A stretch of DNA of 64,000 nt, from the NCBI RefSeq assembly GCF_018687675.1, contig NZ_CP061302.1, positions 632,192-696,191 of the forward strand. The letters run 5' to 3'. Shown here piece after piece: positions 29,173 through 37,646 of this stretch (its first letter is position 1; each line of letters opens with the position of its first letter). A program made the translations under genes and the position numbers. Below the pieces are notes generated by a model. The model had not been told where the DNA came from. It saw nothing but the letters and a program-made list of their open reading frames with translations, and ran no database searches. Source of the DNA: Polynucleobacter sp. MG-Unter2-18. Its GTDB lineage: Bacteria; Pseudomonadota; Gammaproteobacteria; Burkholderiales; Burkholderiaceae.

Positions 29173-30221
29173 GCTCGATCACTAAAAAACTCTCCTTCCT
29201 GGATCGCTATTTAACGGTCTGGATCTTTGCAGCAATGGCCTTAGGCATCGCCTTGGGCTACTTTATTCCTGATGTAGAAAGCTTTATTAATTACTTTCAA
29301 GTCGGAACCACTAATCTCCCAATTGCCATTGGTTTGATATTAATGATGTATCCACCGTTTGCCAAGGTGCGTTACGAAGATCTGCCTGATGTTTTCAAAG
29401 ATAAGCGTATCTTTCTGATCTCGCTATTGATGAACTGGATCATTGCGCCAACTTTAATGTTCTTTTTAGCGATTACTTTTGTACCAGATCAGCCTGAGTA
29501 CATGGCAGGCCTCATCTTGATTGGAATCGCACCTTGTGTTGCGATGGTGATTATTTGGAACGACCTAGCTAAAGGTTCTACTGAATACGCTGCTGGTCTA
29601 GTGGCATTTAATGCTATTTTTCAGGTGCTGTTCTTTAGTGTCTACGCCTATTTCTTTCTCACTGTCTTGCCTCCTTACTTTGGACTTGTTGGATCCAGTG
29701 TCAGCATAGGCATGGGTCAGATTGCGCAGAGTGTATTCGTCTATTTGGGCATTCCCTGTATCGCCGGAATATTGACTAGGGTAGTGATGCTCAAGTTCAT
29801 GACTAAGGCGCATTATCATGAGCATGTTGTGCCTCGTATTGGTAAGCTTACCTTGATCGCCTTACTCTTTACCATCGTTGTGATGTTTAGTCTCAAGGGC
29901 GGTGTTATGTTGACGCTCCCGATGGATGTCCTTACCATCGCCGTTCCGTTGCTGATTTTCTTTCTGATCATGTTTTTGCTGACATTTTTTGTCACTGGCA
30001 AGATGGGGATCGACTACAAGCGTTGCTGCACGCTCTCATTTACAGCTTCGAGTAACAACTTTGAGTTGGCTATTGCAGTAGCAATTGCAGTATTCGGAAT
30101 CAATTCTGGAGCAGCATTTGCAGCGGTGATAGGCCCTCTAGTAGAGGTGCCCATCATGGTAGGCTTAGTTACTGTAGCGCTGTGGTTTAAAGCAAAGTTC
30201 TTTATAAAGGATCCGACCTAA
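29169..30221 (+). CDS. acr3: Arsenite efflux transporter, ACR3 family
   Basis: Acr3 exports As(III) across the inner membrane using the proton motive force. The 350 residues form about ten helices. Key family motifs are visible: [20 protein letters not shown] with the essential cysteine, and [15 protein letters not shown] with the conserved glutamate in the penultimate helix. It overlaps arsC by four bases, and arsH begins directly after its stop. Confidence 0.95.
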   Translation: MSSITKKLSFLDRYLTVWIFAAMALGIALGYFIPDVESFINYFQVGTTNLPIAIGLILMMYPPFAKVRYEDLPDVFKDKRIFLISLLMNWIIAPTLMFFLAITFVPDQPEYMAGLILIGIAPCVAMVIIWNDLAKGSTEYAAGLVAFNAIFQVLFFSVYAYFFLTVLPPYFGLVGSSVSIGMGQIAQSVFVYLGIPCIAGILTRVVMLKFMTKAHYHEHVVPRIGKLTLIALLFTIVVMFSLKGGVMLTLPMDVLTIAVPLLIFFLIMFLLTFFVTGKMGIDYKRCCTLSFTASSNNFELAIAVAIAVFGINSGAAFAAVIGPLVEVPIMVGLVTVALWFKAKFFIKDPT

Positions 30222-30941
30222 GTGTTCGAGTCTCCACTGCAATTCCCAGCTTTAGCTGAGGATCTTTTCCAGATCCCTGACATTGAAAAATTGAGCATCC
30301 AATCTGGTGATCATGCGCCAAGATTTTTAATGCTCTATGGTTCACTGCGTGAGAGATCCTATAGCCGACTTCTCACTTTCGAAGCAGCTAGATTGCTAAT
30401 GGCCATGGGTGGAGAAGTAAAAATATTTGACCCTACTGGACTGCCTTTAGTCGATAGCGTGCCTGATACTCATCCAAAGATCCAAGAGTTACGTCAATTA
30501 GCTTTATGGGCAGAGGGCATGGTTTGGACTTCGCCAGAGCGGCATGGGGCTATGACAGGCCTCTTAAAAACGCAGATTGATTGGATTCCATTGGCAGATG
30601 GTGCTGTCAGACCAACCCAAGGTAAAACTTTGGCTGTGATGCAGGTGTGTGGCGGATCACAATCTTTTAATGCTGTTAATCAAATGCGCATCTTGGGTCG
30701 TTGGATGAGGATGGTTACTATCCCGAATCAATCTTCGGTTGCCAAAGCTTTTACAGAATTTGAGGAGGATGGGCGCATGAAGCCTTCCTCTTTCTATGAT
30801 CGCGTAGTGGACGTGATGGAGGAGCTCTACAAGTTCACATTACTCACTCGTGGAATTAGTGAGTACCTAACCGATCGCTACAGCGAGCGAAAAGAATCTG
30901 CCGAGGAGTTATCTCAACGGGTAAATCAGCGCTCACTTTAA
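30222..30941 (+). CDS. arsH: ArsH, NADPH-dependent FMN reductase / organoarsenical oxidase
   Basis: ArsH is a flavodoxin-like FMN protein; in other bacteria it oxidises trivalent methyl or aryl arsenicals to less toxic pentavalent forms. The 239 residues contain [16 protein letters not shown], the FMN phosphate loop, and [23 protein letters not shown] near residue 105. The start is GTG at 30222, immediately behind the TAA of acr3. It ends the ars operon. Confidence 0.94.
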   Translation: MFESPLQFPALAEDLFQIPDIEKLSIQSGDHAPRFLMLYGSLRERSYSRLLTFEAARLLMAMGGEVKIFDPTGLPLVDSVPDTHPKIQELRQLALWAEGMVWTSPERHGAMTGLLKTQIDWIPLADGAVRPTQGKTLAVMQVCGGSQSFNAVNQMRILGRWMRMVTIPNQSSVAKAFTEFEEDGRMKPSSFYDRVVDVMEELYKFTLLTRGISEYLTDRYSERKESAEELSQRVNQRSL

Positions 30942-30953
30942 TTGGCTAGTACA

Positions 30954-31190
30954 TTAGGCCCTGTAAGGCCCTACCAAACTCTCCAAGCCAAATGCATCAT
31001 TCGCATGTCTGAGTTGTTCAATTGACTCCCTGAGCACTTTCACTTCTTTGCATTTCAGTTTTTGTAGTTTCTTGCGATCCATTCCATAGGTATCTACTAG
31101 GTAACGAATCCTAGATAGGCATATTTGTAGACGAATAAGCCAGTAGATGGCAAATATTCCTGGTGCGAATAGAAGCAGCAAAATACTCAT
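30954..31190 (-). CDS. Small protein with one N-terminal membrane helix
   Basis: No family is recognised. The 78 residues consist of one strongly hydrophobic helix (residues 2-22, LLLLFAPGIFAIYWLIRLQI) and a charged tail rich in Lys, Glu and Arg. The gene is convergent with arsH, with 12 bases between stops. The terminator of the universal stress protein gene lies upstream, so it needs its own promoter. Confidence 0.55.
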   Translation of the reverse strand: MSILLLLFAPGIFAIYWLIRLQICLSRIRYLVDTYGMDRKKLQKLKCKEVKVLRESIEQLRHANDAFGLESLVGPYRA

Positions 31191-31202
31191 TTAAGTATCC
31201 AT

Positions 31203-31227
31203 AAAAAAGGCCGTCACATAGACGGCC
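31203..31227 (-). terminator. Intrinsic terminator of the universal stress protein gene
   Basis: On the minus strand GGCCGTC-TATGT-GACGGCC is followed by six T (31203-31208). A second, AT-rich interrupted dyad (31230-31258) lies between it and the stop codon at 31262. Confidence 0.8.
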
Positions 31228-31261
31228 GATTAAAGTTAATCCGGTGATTAACCTTTAATGC

Positions 31262-31687
31262 TTACTTAATCAGCAAGACAGCTTGCTTTGCAGTATTGCC
31301 TACTCTCTGTGCAACTGAGCCCATCATGGCATCAACAATACCACTGCGACCTTTTGAGCCCATGACGATCAGATCAAACTTTTCTTTATTAGCGAGTGCA
31401 ATAATTTCGTTGGCAATGTTACCGCGCTTAATGACCATACTGTGTTTTACACCAGCCGTATCTAATACCTTTTGGGCCCCCTTGAGTTCTTTCTCGCTCA
31501 CTTCACGGAGGTAATCATCAATGACGCTATTTGCCACAAATTGCTTCACATGACCAAGGCCAATATCATCATGAACACTAATTAATGTCACCGTGCACTT
31601 GCTGCTCAATTGCTTAGTTAATTTTGCAACATACTTAGCTGCATTGAGCGCAGATTTTGAGCCATCAACTGGTAATAAAATTTTCAT
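31262..31687 (-). CDS. Universal stress protein, UspA family
   Basis: UspA-like proteins bind ATP or form dimers and accumulate under stress. I chose the ATG at 31687 (MKILLPVDGSKSALNAAKY), giving 141 residues, the family norm, with a GAGGG box before it. A longer frame to 31762 only adds sequence unlike the family. The nucleotide-binding pattern GSKGRSGIVDAMMGSVAQRV (G-x2-G-x9-G-S) is present near the end, so ATP binding is likely. Confidence 0.93.
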   Translation of the reverse strand: MKILLPVDGSKSALNAAKYVAKLTKQLSSKCTVTLISVHDDIGLGHVKQFVANSVIDDYLREVSEKELKGAQKVLDTAGVKHSMVIKRGNIANEIIALANKEKFDLIVMGSKGRSGIVDAMMGSVAQRVGNTAKQAVLLIK

Positions 31688-31811
31688 AACACCCTCATTT
31701 GTAATAAATAAACTAACGCTACATATACTTAATTTACTCTTTATGTCCCTATAAATCCACAAAGTATTTCCAATATCCTACTAATTAGCGCATCTATTTC
31801 TTATAAAAGAT

Positions 31812-32585
31812 TTACTTCAAGAAGGCGTCATAGAAGGTTTTGATGATGAGTATAGTGACCAAAATGAAGAAGCCCTTACGAATAAAGGAGTTGCCGTGCT
31901 TGATCGCAATCCTGGTGCCAATTTGACCGCCCACCAGATTTGCGCTGGCCATAAGTAAGCCGAGTTTCCAGTCAAAGTAACCTAGATAAAAAAATACGCA
32001 GAGCGCACCTAGATTGGAAGCAATATTGAGGTACTTGGCAGGTGCTGCAGAACGCAAAAAATCAAATCCCAAAACACGGGTGTAAAAGAGTTTATAAAAG
32101 GCTCCAGCTCCAGGCCCGAGGAAGCCATCATAAAAACCAATGATGCCGGCGCCAGTCGAGGCGATGGCTTTTTGTTTATGGTGATTGTGTTTGGGGGCGT
32201 GAACTAGGCCCGCGTTGGATTTGATATTGAAAATCAGTAGTGCTAGCAATAAAAATGGCAGGGCGCCTCTAAGCCACTCTGTTGGTATGCGAGTAACGAG
32301 GTAAGCCCCTGCAACTGAGGCAAAAAAAGCAAAGGTAGAAGAGATGATCACCAAGCCCCAGGGGCTTTTATTAACTCGACTGTACTGAATAGCTGAACCA
32401 ATTGTGCCTACGATAGAGCCAAACTTATTGACTGAGAGTAGCGTGGCTGGCGGAAAGCCCGGTAGGGCTGCAAACAGTGCTGGGACCTGAATCATCCCTC
32501 CGCCACCAATAATGGAGTCGACCAATCCCGCAAATAATGCGAGGGAAAATAATAAGCCAAGGTCAAATGCAGAGAGTTCAAGCAT
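31812..32585 (-). CDS. TSUP/TauE-SafE family membrane permease
   Basis: The family carries sulfite, sulfoacetate and other organosulfur anions across the inner membrane. The 257 residues form about seven or eight helices; GLVDSIIGGGGMIQVPAL near residues 21-38 is the characteristic first repeat, and GFYDGFLGPGAGAFYKL the second. The substrate cannot be named. It is divergent from the RluA-type gene and not linked in sequence to the sox genes at 45 kb. Confidence 0.88.
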   Translation of the reverse strand: MLELSAFDLGLLFSLALFAGLVDSIIGGGGMIQVPALFAALPGFPPATLLSVNKFGSIVGTIGSAIQYSRVNKSPWGLVIISSTFAFFASVAGAYLVTRIPTEWLRGALPFLLLALLIFNIKSNAGLVHAPKHNHHKQKAIASTGAGIIGFYDGFLGPGAGAFYKLFYTRVLGFDFLRSAAPAKYLNIASNLGALCVFFYLGYFDWKLGLLMASANLVGGQIGTRIAIKHGNSFIRKGFFILVTILIIKTFYDAFLK

Positions 32586-32700
32586 GCTGTCTATTCACAT
32601 TCTAGTTCTAATAGGTGCTACCGCCCCATTTTAGATGGTTTCATTTGGGTGTACTTAGATTGCGTTGCTTACCTTGGTGGCAGTGGATAATCTAGTGCAA

Positions 32701-33594
32701 ATGAAAGTCAATTCTGAAGGAGTCTCCTCTTCTAGGGTGTATTTGCCTGCTGGGCAGAGCTATGCTTCTTTACTGGATTTCTTCATTAACAATTTCCCGC
32801 ACATTGATCAAGATGAGTGGGAGTCTCGTTTTGCAGAGGGTCTAGTGCTGACTCAAGATGGAGGAGCACTTGCAGCTAGAGATGCTTACCTACCTAATAC
32901 CCATTTACTGTATTTCAGGCGCTTAGCTCGTGAACCAGAAATTCCTTTTGAGGAAGCTATCCTCTTTCAGGATGAGCATATTTTGGTTGCTGATAAACCC
33001 CATTTTTTACCAGTGACTCCAAGTGGTCTTTATCTACATCAAACGCTACTTAATCGCTTAAAGAAAAAAACAGGTATTCAAGACTTAAGTCCTATTCATC
33101 GCATCGATCGCGATACCGCAGGGTTAGTCATTTTTTCTATCAATCCCCAAGAGCGGGCGCAATACCAAAATCTGTTTAGAGACCGAGAAGTCAAGAAAGT
33201 ATACGAAGCTATAGCACCGTATTCAGAAGAGCTTCTCAAAAAACTACCGCTGACTTATGAAAGCCATATAAAAGAGTCTGAACATTTCTTACAAATGGAA
33301 GAGGTGGATGGCATGGCAAATACAGATACCTATATTGAGTTGATTGAAGTAAATAAGCCTTGGGCTAAATATCGCTTAACTCCGGGTAGTGGCAAGAAGC
33401 ATCAATTACGCTGCCACCTTAATGCCCTCGGGGTTCCAATACGTCATGATCAGATCTATCCAATCCTGACCCCTTATCAAGAGTATGATTTGGACTTTTC
33501 TAAACCCTTACAGCTCTTAGCAAAAGAGATTCATTTCAAAGACCCGGTAACGGGGCAAGAACGATTTTTCATGAGTCAAAGAACCTTAGCTTGA
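32701..33594 (+). CDS. RluA-family pseudouridine synthase
   Basis: This is an RNA pseudouridine synthase of the RluA class. The core motif PIHRIDRDTAGLVIF holds the catalytic aspartate. LLVADKPHFLPV-like residues mark the start of the catalytic domain, and TPGSGKKHQLRCHLNALGVPI the end. No S4 domain is seen. Alternative starts exist (TTG at 32665, GTG at 32683); I give the ATG at 32701, 297 residues. The target RNA position is not determinable. dusA follows after seven bases, so the two RNA-modifying genes are probably one transcript. Confidence 0.85.
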   Translation: MKVNSEGVSSSRVYLPAGQSYASLLDFFINNFPHIDQDEWESRFAEGLVLTQDGGALAARDAYLPNTHLLYFRRLAREPEIPFEEAILFQDEHILVADKPHFLPVTPSGLYLHQTLLNRLKKKTGIQDLSPIHRIDRDTAGLVIFSINPQERAQYQNLFRDREVKKVYEAIAPYSEELLKKLPLTYESHIKESEHFLQMEEVDGMANTDTYIELIEVNKPWAKYRLTPGSGKKHQLRCHLNALGVPIRHDQIYPILTPYQEYDLDFSKPLQLLAKEIHFKDPVTGQERFFMSQRTLA

Positions 33595-33601
33595 AATCTG
33601 C

Positions 33602-34684
33602 ATGACTTTAAAGCCTGCCAAACGATTAGCTGTTGCCCCAATGATGGAGTGGACTGACCGTCATTGCCGCTCTTTTCATCGCTCACTAACTAAAGAAGCT
33701 GTTTTGTATACCGAGATGGTTACAACAGGCGCACTCATTCATGGGGATGTGCCACGCCATTTAGATTATTCGCAAGATCAACATCCCGTTGTATTACAGT
33801 TGGGTGGTTCAGAGCCTTCCGATTTAGCTAAGGCCGCAGACTTAGCTCAGCAGTGGGGCTACGACGAGATTGATCTTAATTGTGGCTGTCCATCTGAGCG
33901 AGTGCAACGTGGAGCATTTGGTGCATGTTTAATGGCTGAGCCACAACTGGTTGCCGATTGCGTCAAAGCCATGAGGGCTGTTGTCGATATTCCGATCACA
34001 GTAAAGCATCGCTTGGGTTTGGATTCAATGGATGCAGTAAGCTCTGAAAAAGATTATCAGTTTGCACTGAACTTTATTCTTGCAGTAGCGGATGCAGGTG
34101 CTAGCCAAGTCACCATCCATGCTCGTAATGCCGTACTCAAAGGCCTATCTCCCAAAGAGAATCGCAGTAAGCCACCTCTTCGTTATGAAGTTGCGGCTAA
34201 GCTGCGCCTTGATGCGCAAAAACAATTTCCTAATCTCAAAGTCTTACTCAATGGTGGCTTAGAAACTAATGAGCAAATTGCTGGTCACTGGGATGACTTT
34301 GATGGTTTTATGGTGGGTAGGGCGGCATATCATTTTCCGGCGATGTTGCTTGGTTGGGATGATTTAATTAAGACCAATGGTGAAGCCGCTGGATATCTTT
34401 TTAGCGAGACCGAGTGGCATCGCATACAGATTGCATTGGTGAGGCAGGTGCAGGCATGGTTTGATGAGTGCCAATTGAAAGGCAAGCCGTTTTATATCGG
34501 AGCTTTTACAAGGCATATCCTTGGCTTAGCCCACGGCAGAGCGGGGTCGCGTTATTGGCGCCAGCGCCTTTCTGATCACCACGCTCTAGCTAAGGTACAA
34601 AGTAAAGCGGCGATCGTTGATTTCTTCATTGATGCCAGCCTCACCTTGGGAGATTGGGCTGCTTTTGAGTTCGATGGTTCCTAA
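33602..34684 (+). CDS. dusA: tRNA-dihydrouridine(20/20a) synthase
   Basis: DusA reduces U20 and U20a in the D-loop of tRNAs with FMN and NADPH. The 360 residues show LAVAPMMEWTDRHCRSFHR near the start, the catalytic cysteine region NCGCPSERVQRGAFGACLM near residues 97-115, and KHRLGLD. Length fits DusA rather than DusB or DusC. Confidence 0.95.
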   Translation: MTLKPAKRLAVAPMMEWTDRHCRSFHRSLTKEAVLYTEMVTTGALIHGDVPRHLDYSQDQHPVVLQLGGSEPSDLAKAADLAQQWGYDEIDLNCGCPSERVQRGAFGACLMAEPQLVADCVKAMRAVVDIPITVKHRLGLDSMDAVSSEKDYQFALNFILAVADAGASQVTIHARNAVLKGLSPKENRSKPPLRYEVAAKLRLDAQKQFPNLKVLLNGGLETNEQIAGHWDDFDGFMVGRAAYHFPAMLLGWDDLIKTNGEAAGYLFSETEWHRIQIALVRQVQAWFDECQLKGKPFYIGAFTRHILGLAHGRAGSRYWRQRLSDHHALAKVQSKAAIVDFFIDASLTLGDWAAFEFDGS

Positions 34685-34704
34685 ATCGGTTAACCAAGGC
34701 TTTT

Positions 34705-34734
34705 TTGACAGGGTTTTGGCCCAAAAGCTATAAT
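34705..34734 (+). promoter_or_regulatory. Strong promoter of tRNA-His
   Basis: Consensus TTGACA (34705-34710) and TATAAT (34729-34734) are 18 bases apart. Transcription should begin near 34741, a few bases before the tRNA. Confidence 0.85.
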
Positions 34735-34747
34735 CTAGATCTTCAGT

Positions 34748-34824
34748 GGCGGACGTAGCTCAGTTGGTAGAGTCCCAGATTGTGATTCTGGTTGTCGCGG
34801 GTTCGAGCCCCGTCGTTCGCCCCA
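34748..34824 (+). tRNA. hisT: tRNA-His (GTG)
   Basis: The cloverleaf is complete: acceptor GCGGACG/CGTTCGC with the extra G at position -1 (34748) opposite C73, D-arm GCTCAGTTGGTAGAG, anticodon loop with GTG, T-arm GCGGGTTCGAGCCCCGT, and encoded CCA. The -1 G is the identity mark of tRNA-His. Confidence 0.96.
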
Positions 34825-34843
34825 CCGAATATTGCATTATCCT

Positions 34844-34873
34844 AAGGCTCCCCTCGTGGAGCCTTTTCTTTTT
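34844..34873 (+). terminator. Intrinsic terminator after tRNA-His
   Basis: AAGGCTCC/GGAGCCTT stem (34844-34851 with 34858-34865) is followed by TTTTCTTTTT. It lies 20 bases after the tRNA and just before the next gene, so that gene is probably read from leakage or its own promoter. Confidence 0.85.
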
Positions 34874-34885
34874 GAGATTTTATTC

Positions 34886-35671
34886 ATGAAAAAATTCGAT
34901 ATTCTTCCAATCCTATTCGGTGTTTTACTATCGGTCATTGCGCTCTATTTCATGTTGAGACCCTCAACTGCTACTAGCGCACCTGCATCAACCATCCCCA
35001 TAGTTAAAGTTGGCAATGTATCTTGGGATCAAACTGAGATGACGATTGCCGATATGAAAACGTTTGCGACTGCTACTGGATTTGTCAGTCAGGCTGAGAA
35101 AAACGGTGGTGGACTCAATTACGAATCTGGATTTGTCAAAAAGCCGGGCTGGGTTTGGAAAACCCCCTACGGCGTTCCTGCAAAAGATACTGAGCCCGCA
35201 GTGCACCTCAATCAATCTGAAGCGGCATCTGCCTGTCGTTATTTTGGCAAACGTTTGCCTACTGAGGCTGAGTGGATTTCTGCGGCATTTGTAGAGCAAC
35301 GAGCCAATCCACCTTCAGGCTTTGTTAAGGGTGAGCGTTATCCATTTCCTGGTGGTAGTACGCCTGCAGTTTCTCATTGCTTAAGTGGCTGTGGTGATTA
35401 CAAAGGTGTCGCACCAGCAGGCGCATTAAACCGAGGCACTGGTCATGTTCCCACGGGTACCACTAAGCCTGGAGTTAATGGTCTATTAGATATGGGCGGC
35501 AATGTTTGGGAGTGGACGGCTACTGAGCGCAATGGTGGCTTCATTACTCGTGGTGCTTCTTGGTGGTATGGCCCGGAGAGACAAAAAGAATCTGATGTTG
35601 AGTCTAAGCCAGCAGATATTGGAGTCGTTTACATTGGATTTCGGTGTGTGGCCGATGCCGTGAAACAATAG
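34886..35671 (+). CDS. Membrane-anchored SUMF1/FGE-fold protein
   Basis: The domain is that of formylglycine-generating-enzyme-like (SUMF1) proteins. An N-terminal helix (residues 5-24, ILPILFGVLLSVIALYFML) anchors or exports it. The fold is recognised by FGKRLPTEAEWISAA, GLLDMGGNVWEWTA and the closing GFRCVAD. The region where true FGEs carry their two copper-binding cysteines reads RGASWWYGPERQKESD without cysteine, so formylglycine formation is unlikely. It may be a binding protein or another enzyme of the fold. I use the ATG at 34886 (261 residues), behind the tRNA terminator. The helicase gene begins three bases after its stop. Confidence 0.82.
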   Translation: MKKFDILPILFGVLLSVIALYFMLRPSTATSAPASTIPIVKVGNVSWDQTEMTIADMKTFATATGFVSQAEKNGGGLNYESGFVKKPGWVWKTPYGVPAKDTEPAVHLNQSEAASACRYFGKRLPTEAEWISAAFVEQRANPPSGFVKGERYPFPGGSTPAVSHCLSGCGDYKGVAPAGALNRGTGHVPTGTTKPGVNGLLDMGGNVWEWTATERNGGFITRGASWWYGPERQKESDVESKPADIGVVYIGFRCVADAVKQ

Positions 35672-35674
35672 GGA

Positions 35675-37000
35675 ATGACCAATCTTGCAGTCGATCCAGC
35701 CGCTATTGAAATCACCCCTGAATACCAGGAGGTAATCGATGCCATTGAGCGTCACGACCCTTATATTTTTGTCAGTGGTAAAGCGGGTACTGGTAAGACC
35801 ACTTTAATTGGCTATCTGCGTGAGCATATTCACGGTAACGTTGTAGTAGTCGCACCAACTGGCGTAGCTGCATTGCAGGTGAAGGGTGTTACGATTCACT
35901 CCTTTTTTCGCTTACCACCGCGCTTGATCTTTCCCGAAGAAGATATCAAGCCTCTAAAAGATAAGCGTCTCTATAAAGATATCCGCCTACTCATCATTGA
36001 TGAGATCTCGATGGTGAGAGTAGATGTAGTGGATGCAATTGATCTATTCCTGCGTGCTAATGGACCCCAGAAGAGTGAGCCCTTCGGCGGCATAAAGGTC
36101 ATGTTTGTAGGGGACTTGTTTCAGCTGCCGCCGGTGGTATCTCAAACGGATATGCAAGTGCTCTCTGAGCGCGGTTACGAAGGTCCTTACTTCTTTTGCG
36201 CAAATGCGTTGCATCGCAAAGATGTCACCATGGTGGAGCTATCCAAGATCTTCCGTCAAAAAGACGCGCACTTTGCCGGTCTACTTAATCAGATCCGCAT
36301 CAATCAAGACATTGATGAAGCACTCAGCACTTTAAATGCCGTCTGTTATGAAACCAAAAAAGAAATGGATGAGCAAACCATCACGCTAACCACCACTAAC
36401 GCCCGTGCGGACCAAATTAATGGCGCTGGATTACGAGCGCTCACAACCGATGCCAAAGTCTATATGGGCAATAGCACCGGTAAGTTCAATGTAGATGATC
36501 GCAATCTGCCATCACCCAATCAGCTCACTCTCAAGGTTGGCGCCAAGGTCATGTTCACGGCAACTGATAGCAATTTTCCGAAGCGCTGGGTGAACGGTAC
36601 TATTGGTGTCGTTCGCGAATTACTACCTAACACTGTGAAGGTGATGGTGCAAAACGGCCCTTACTCTAATACGGTCGAAGTCAAAGGACATCAGTGGGAA
36701 TCGTATCGCTATGACCATGACATGATGTCTGGCAAGATCTCACCAAACATCATTGGCACCTTTGTGCAGATCCCGCTAATGCTAGCGTGGGCTGTGACTA
36801 TTCATAAGAGTCAGGGCAAGACTCTCGATAAGATCAAGGTAGATTTATCTTCAGGAGCTTTTGCATCAGGGCAAGTTTATGTCGCCTTGAGTCGCTGCAC
36901 CTCTATCGAGGGCATTACTCTTGAGCGTCCTATACAGCCCAAGGATGTGAGCTGTGACCAAGAGGTGAAGCGTTTCTATCTGAATTGCTTACCAAGTTAG
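35675..37000 (+). CDS. Pif1/RecD-like superfamily 1B helicase
   Basis: This is an ATP-dependent 5'-3' DNA helicase of the Pif1/RecD/Dda class by motif. The 441 residues contain Walker A GKAGTGKTTLIGYL near residue 38, Walker B LLIIDEISMV, motif III GDLFQLPPV, and the C-terminal UvrD-like motifs AVTIHKSQGKTLDKIKVDL and GQVYVALSRCTS. Pif1-like helicases act on structured DNA and replication forks. It begins directly after the SUMF1-fold gene, so the two are probably co-transcribed without obvious functional relation. Confidence 0.9.
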   Translation: MTNLAVDPAAIEITPEYQEVIDAIERHDPYIFVSGKAGTGKTTLIGYLREHIHGNVVVVAPTGVAALQVKGVTIHSFFRLPPRLIFPEEDIKPLKDKRLYKDIRLLIIDEISMVRVDVVDAIDLFLRANGPQKSEPFGGIKVMFVGDLFQLPPVVSQTDMQVLSERGYEGPYFFCANALHRKDVTMVELSKIFRQKDAHFAGLLNQIRINQDIDEALSTLNAVCYETKKEMDEQTITLTTTNARADQINGAGLRALTTDAKVYMGNSTGKFNVDDRNLPSPNQLTLKVGAKVMFTATDSNFPKRWVNGTIGVVRELLPNTVKVMVQNGPYSNTVEVKGHQWESYRYDHDMMSGKISPNIIGTFVQIPLMLAWAVTIHKSQGKTLDKIKVDLSSGAFASGQVYVALSRCTSIEGITLERPIQPKDVSCDQEVKRFYLNCLPS

Positions 37001-37035
37001 ATTTTCTATCGGCTTGACGCCGCGTTAAAATAGTT

Positions 37036-37048
37036 ATAACATTGTTAT
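37036..37048 (+). promoter_or_regulatory. Palindromic operator of the mazEF module
   Basis: ATAACA-T-TGTTAT is a perfect 6-bp dyad five bases before the mazE ATG. It overlaps the -10 region of a possible promoter with TTGACG at 37015-37020, as expected for autorepression by MazE-MazF. Confidence 0.55.
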
Positions 37049-37052
37049 TACT

Positions 37053-37313
37053 ATGAAAAAACAGTTGCACCTTCAAATCCGTCAAATAGGTAACTCTCGT
37101 GGAGTGGTTATTCCTAAGGCTATTCTTGAGCAGATAGGTTTTGACGATCAGGCTGATTTGGTGATTGAGGGTGACAAACTCGTCTTGAGTAAACCCAAAA
37201 AAAATCTCCGCGAAGGTTGGGCTGAGGACTCAAAAGCAATTGCCGCGGCCAGTGAAGACGGATTAGTGTTGGGCGACTTTATGAATGAGGGCGATGAGGA
37301 TTGGGTTTGGTAA
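37053..37313 (+). CDS. mazE: MazE-type antitoxin (AbrB/SpoVT fold)
   Basis: The antitoxin binds DNA with its N-terminal swapped-hairpin barrel and blocks the toxin with its C-terminal tail. The 86 residues begin LQIRQIGNSRGVVIPKAILEQIGF, the classic AbrB/MazE domain, with an acidic tail after residue 55. The toxin gene overlaps its end. Family-level assignment is firm. Confidence 0.92.
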   Translation: MKKQLHLQIRQIGNSRGVVIPKAILEQIGFDDQADLVIEGDKLVLSKPKKNLREGWAEDSKAIAAASEDGLVLGDFMNEGDEDWVW

Positions 37314-37639
37314 AAAGTATTGTTTCACGCGGAGATATTTGGTTAATTAATTTAGATCCAACCATAGGTAGTGAAATTAAAAAGACTAGACCATGCGTTG
37401 TTGTATCTCCACAAGAGATGCATGACTTTTTGCGAACCGTCATTATTGCGCCAATGACTACAAAAGGTAGGTCAGCATCCTATCGCGTGCCAATTACTCA
37501 TGATGGTAAAAAAGGTTTGGTACTTTTAGACCAGATTCGCACTATAGATAAGGCACGTCTAGTCAAGCGATTAGGCGCCGTCAGTAACAAAACATTGGGG
37601 GCTAGCCTCGATATTCTCCAGGCAACTTTTGCCCCTTAG
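37307..37639 (+). CDS. mazF: MazF/PemK-family endoribonuclease toxin
   Basis: MazF toxins cut mRNA at short sequence motifs. The protein carries SRGDIWLINLDPTIGSEIKKTRPCVVVSP, the PemK/MazF fold with conserved Arg, and later VPITHDGKKGLVLLDQIRTIDKARLV. There is no ATG; TTG at 37301 or 37307 are the options inside mazE. I give 37307 (110 residues). Overlap with the antitoxin is usual. It is convergent with the gamma-glutamyltransferase gene. The cleavage sequence is unknown. Confidence 0.9.
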   Translation: MVKSIVSRGDIWLINLDPTIGSEIKKTRPCVVVSPQEMHDFLRTVIIAPMTTKGRSASYRVPITHDGKKGLVLLDQIRTIDKARLVKRLGAVSNKTLGASLDILQATFAP

Positions 37640-37646
37640 TGAAAAA

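Noticed and set aside
31230..31258. AT-rich dyad after the universal stress protein gene as an operator
   Set aside because: It is downstream of the stop and next to a terminator; more likely part of the 3' end structure.
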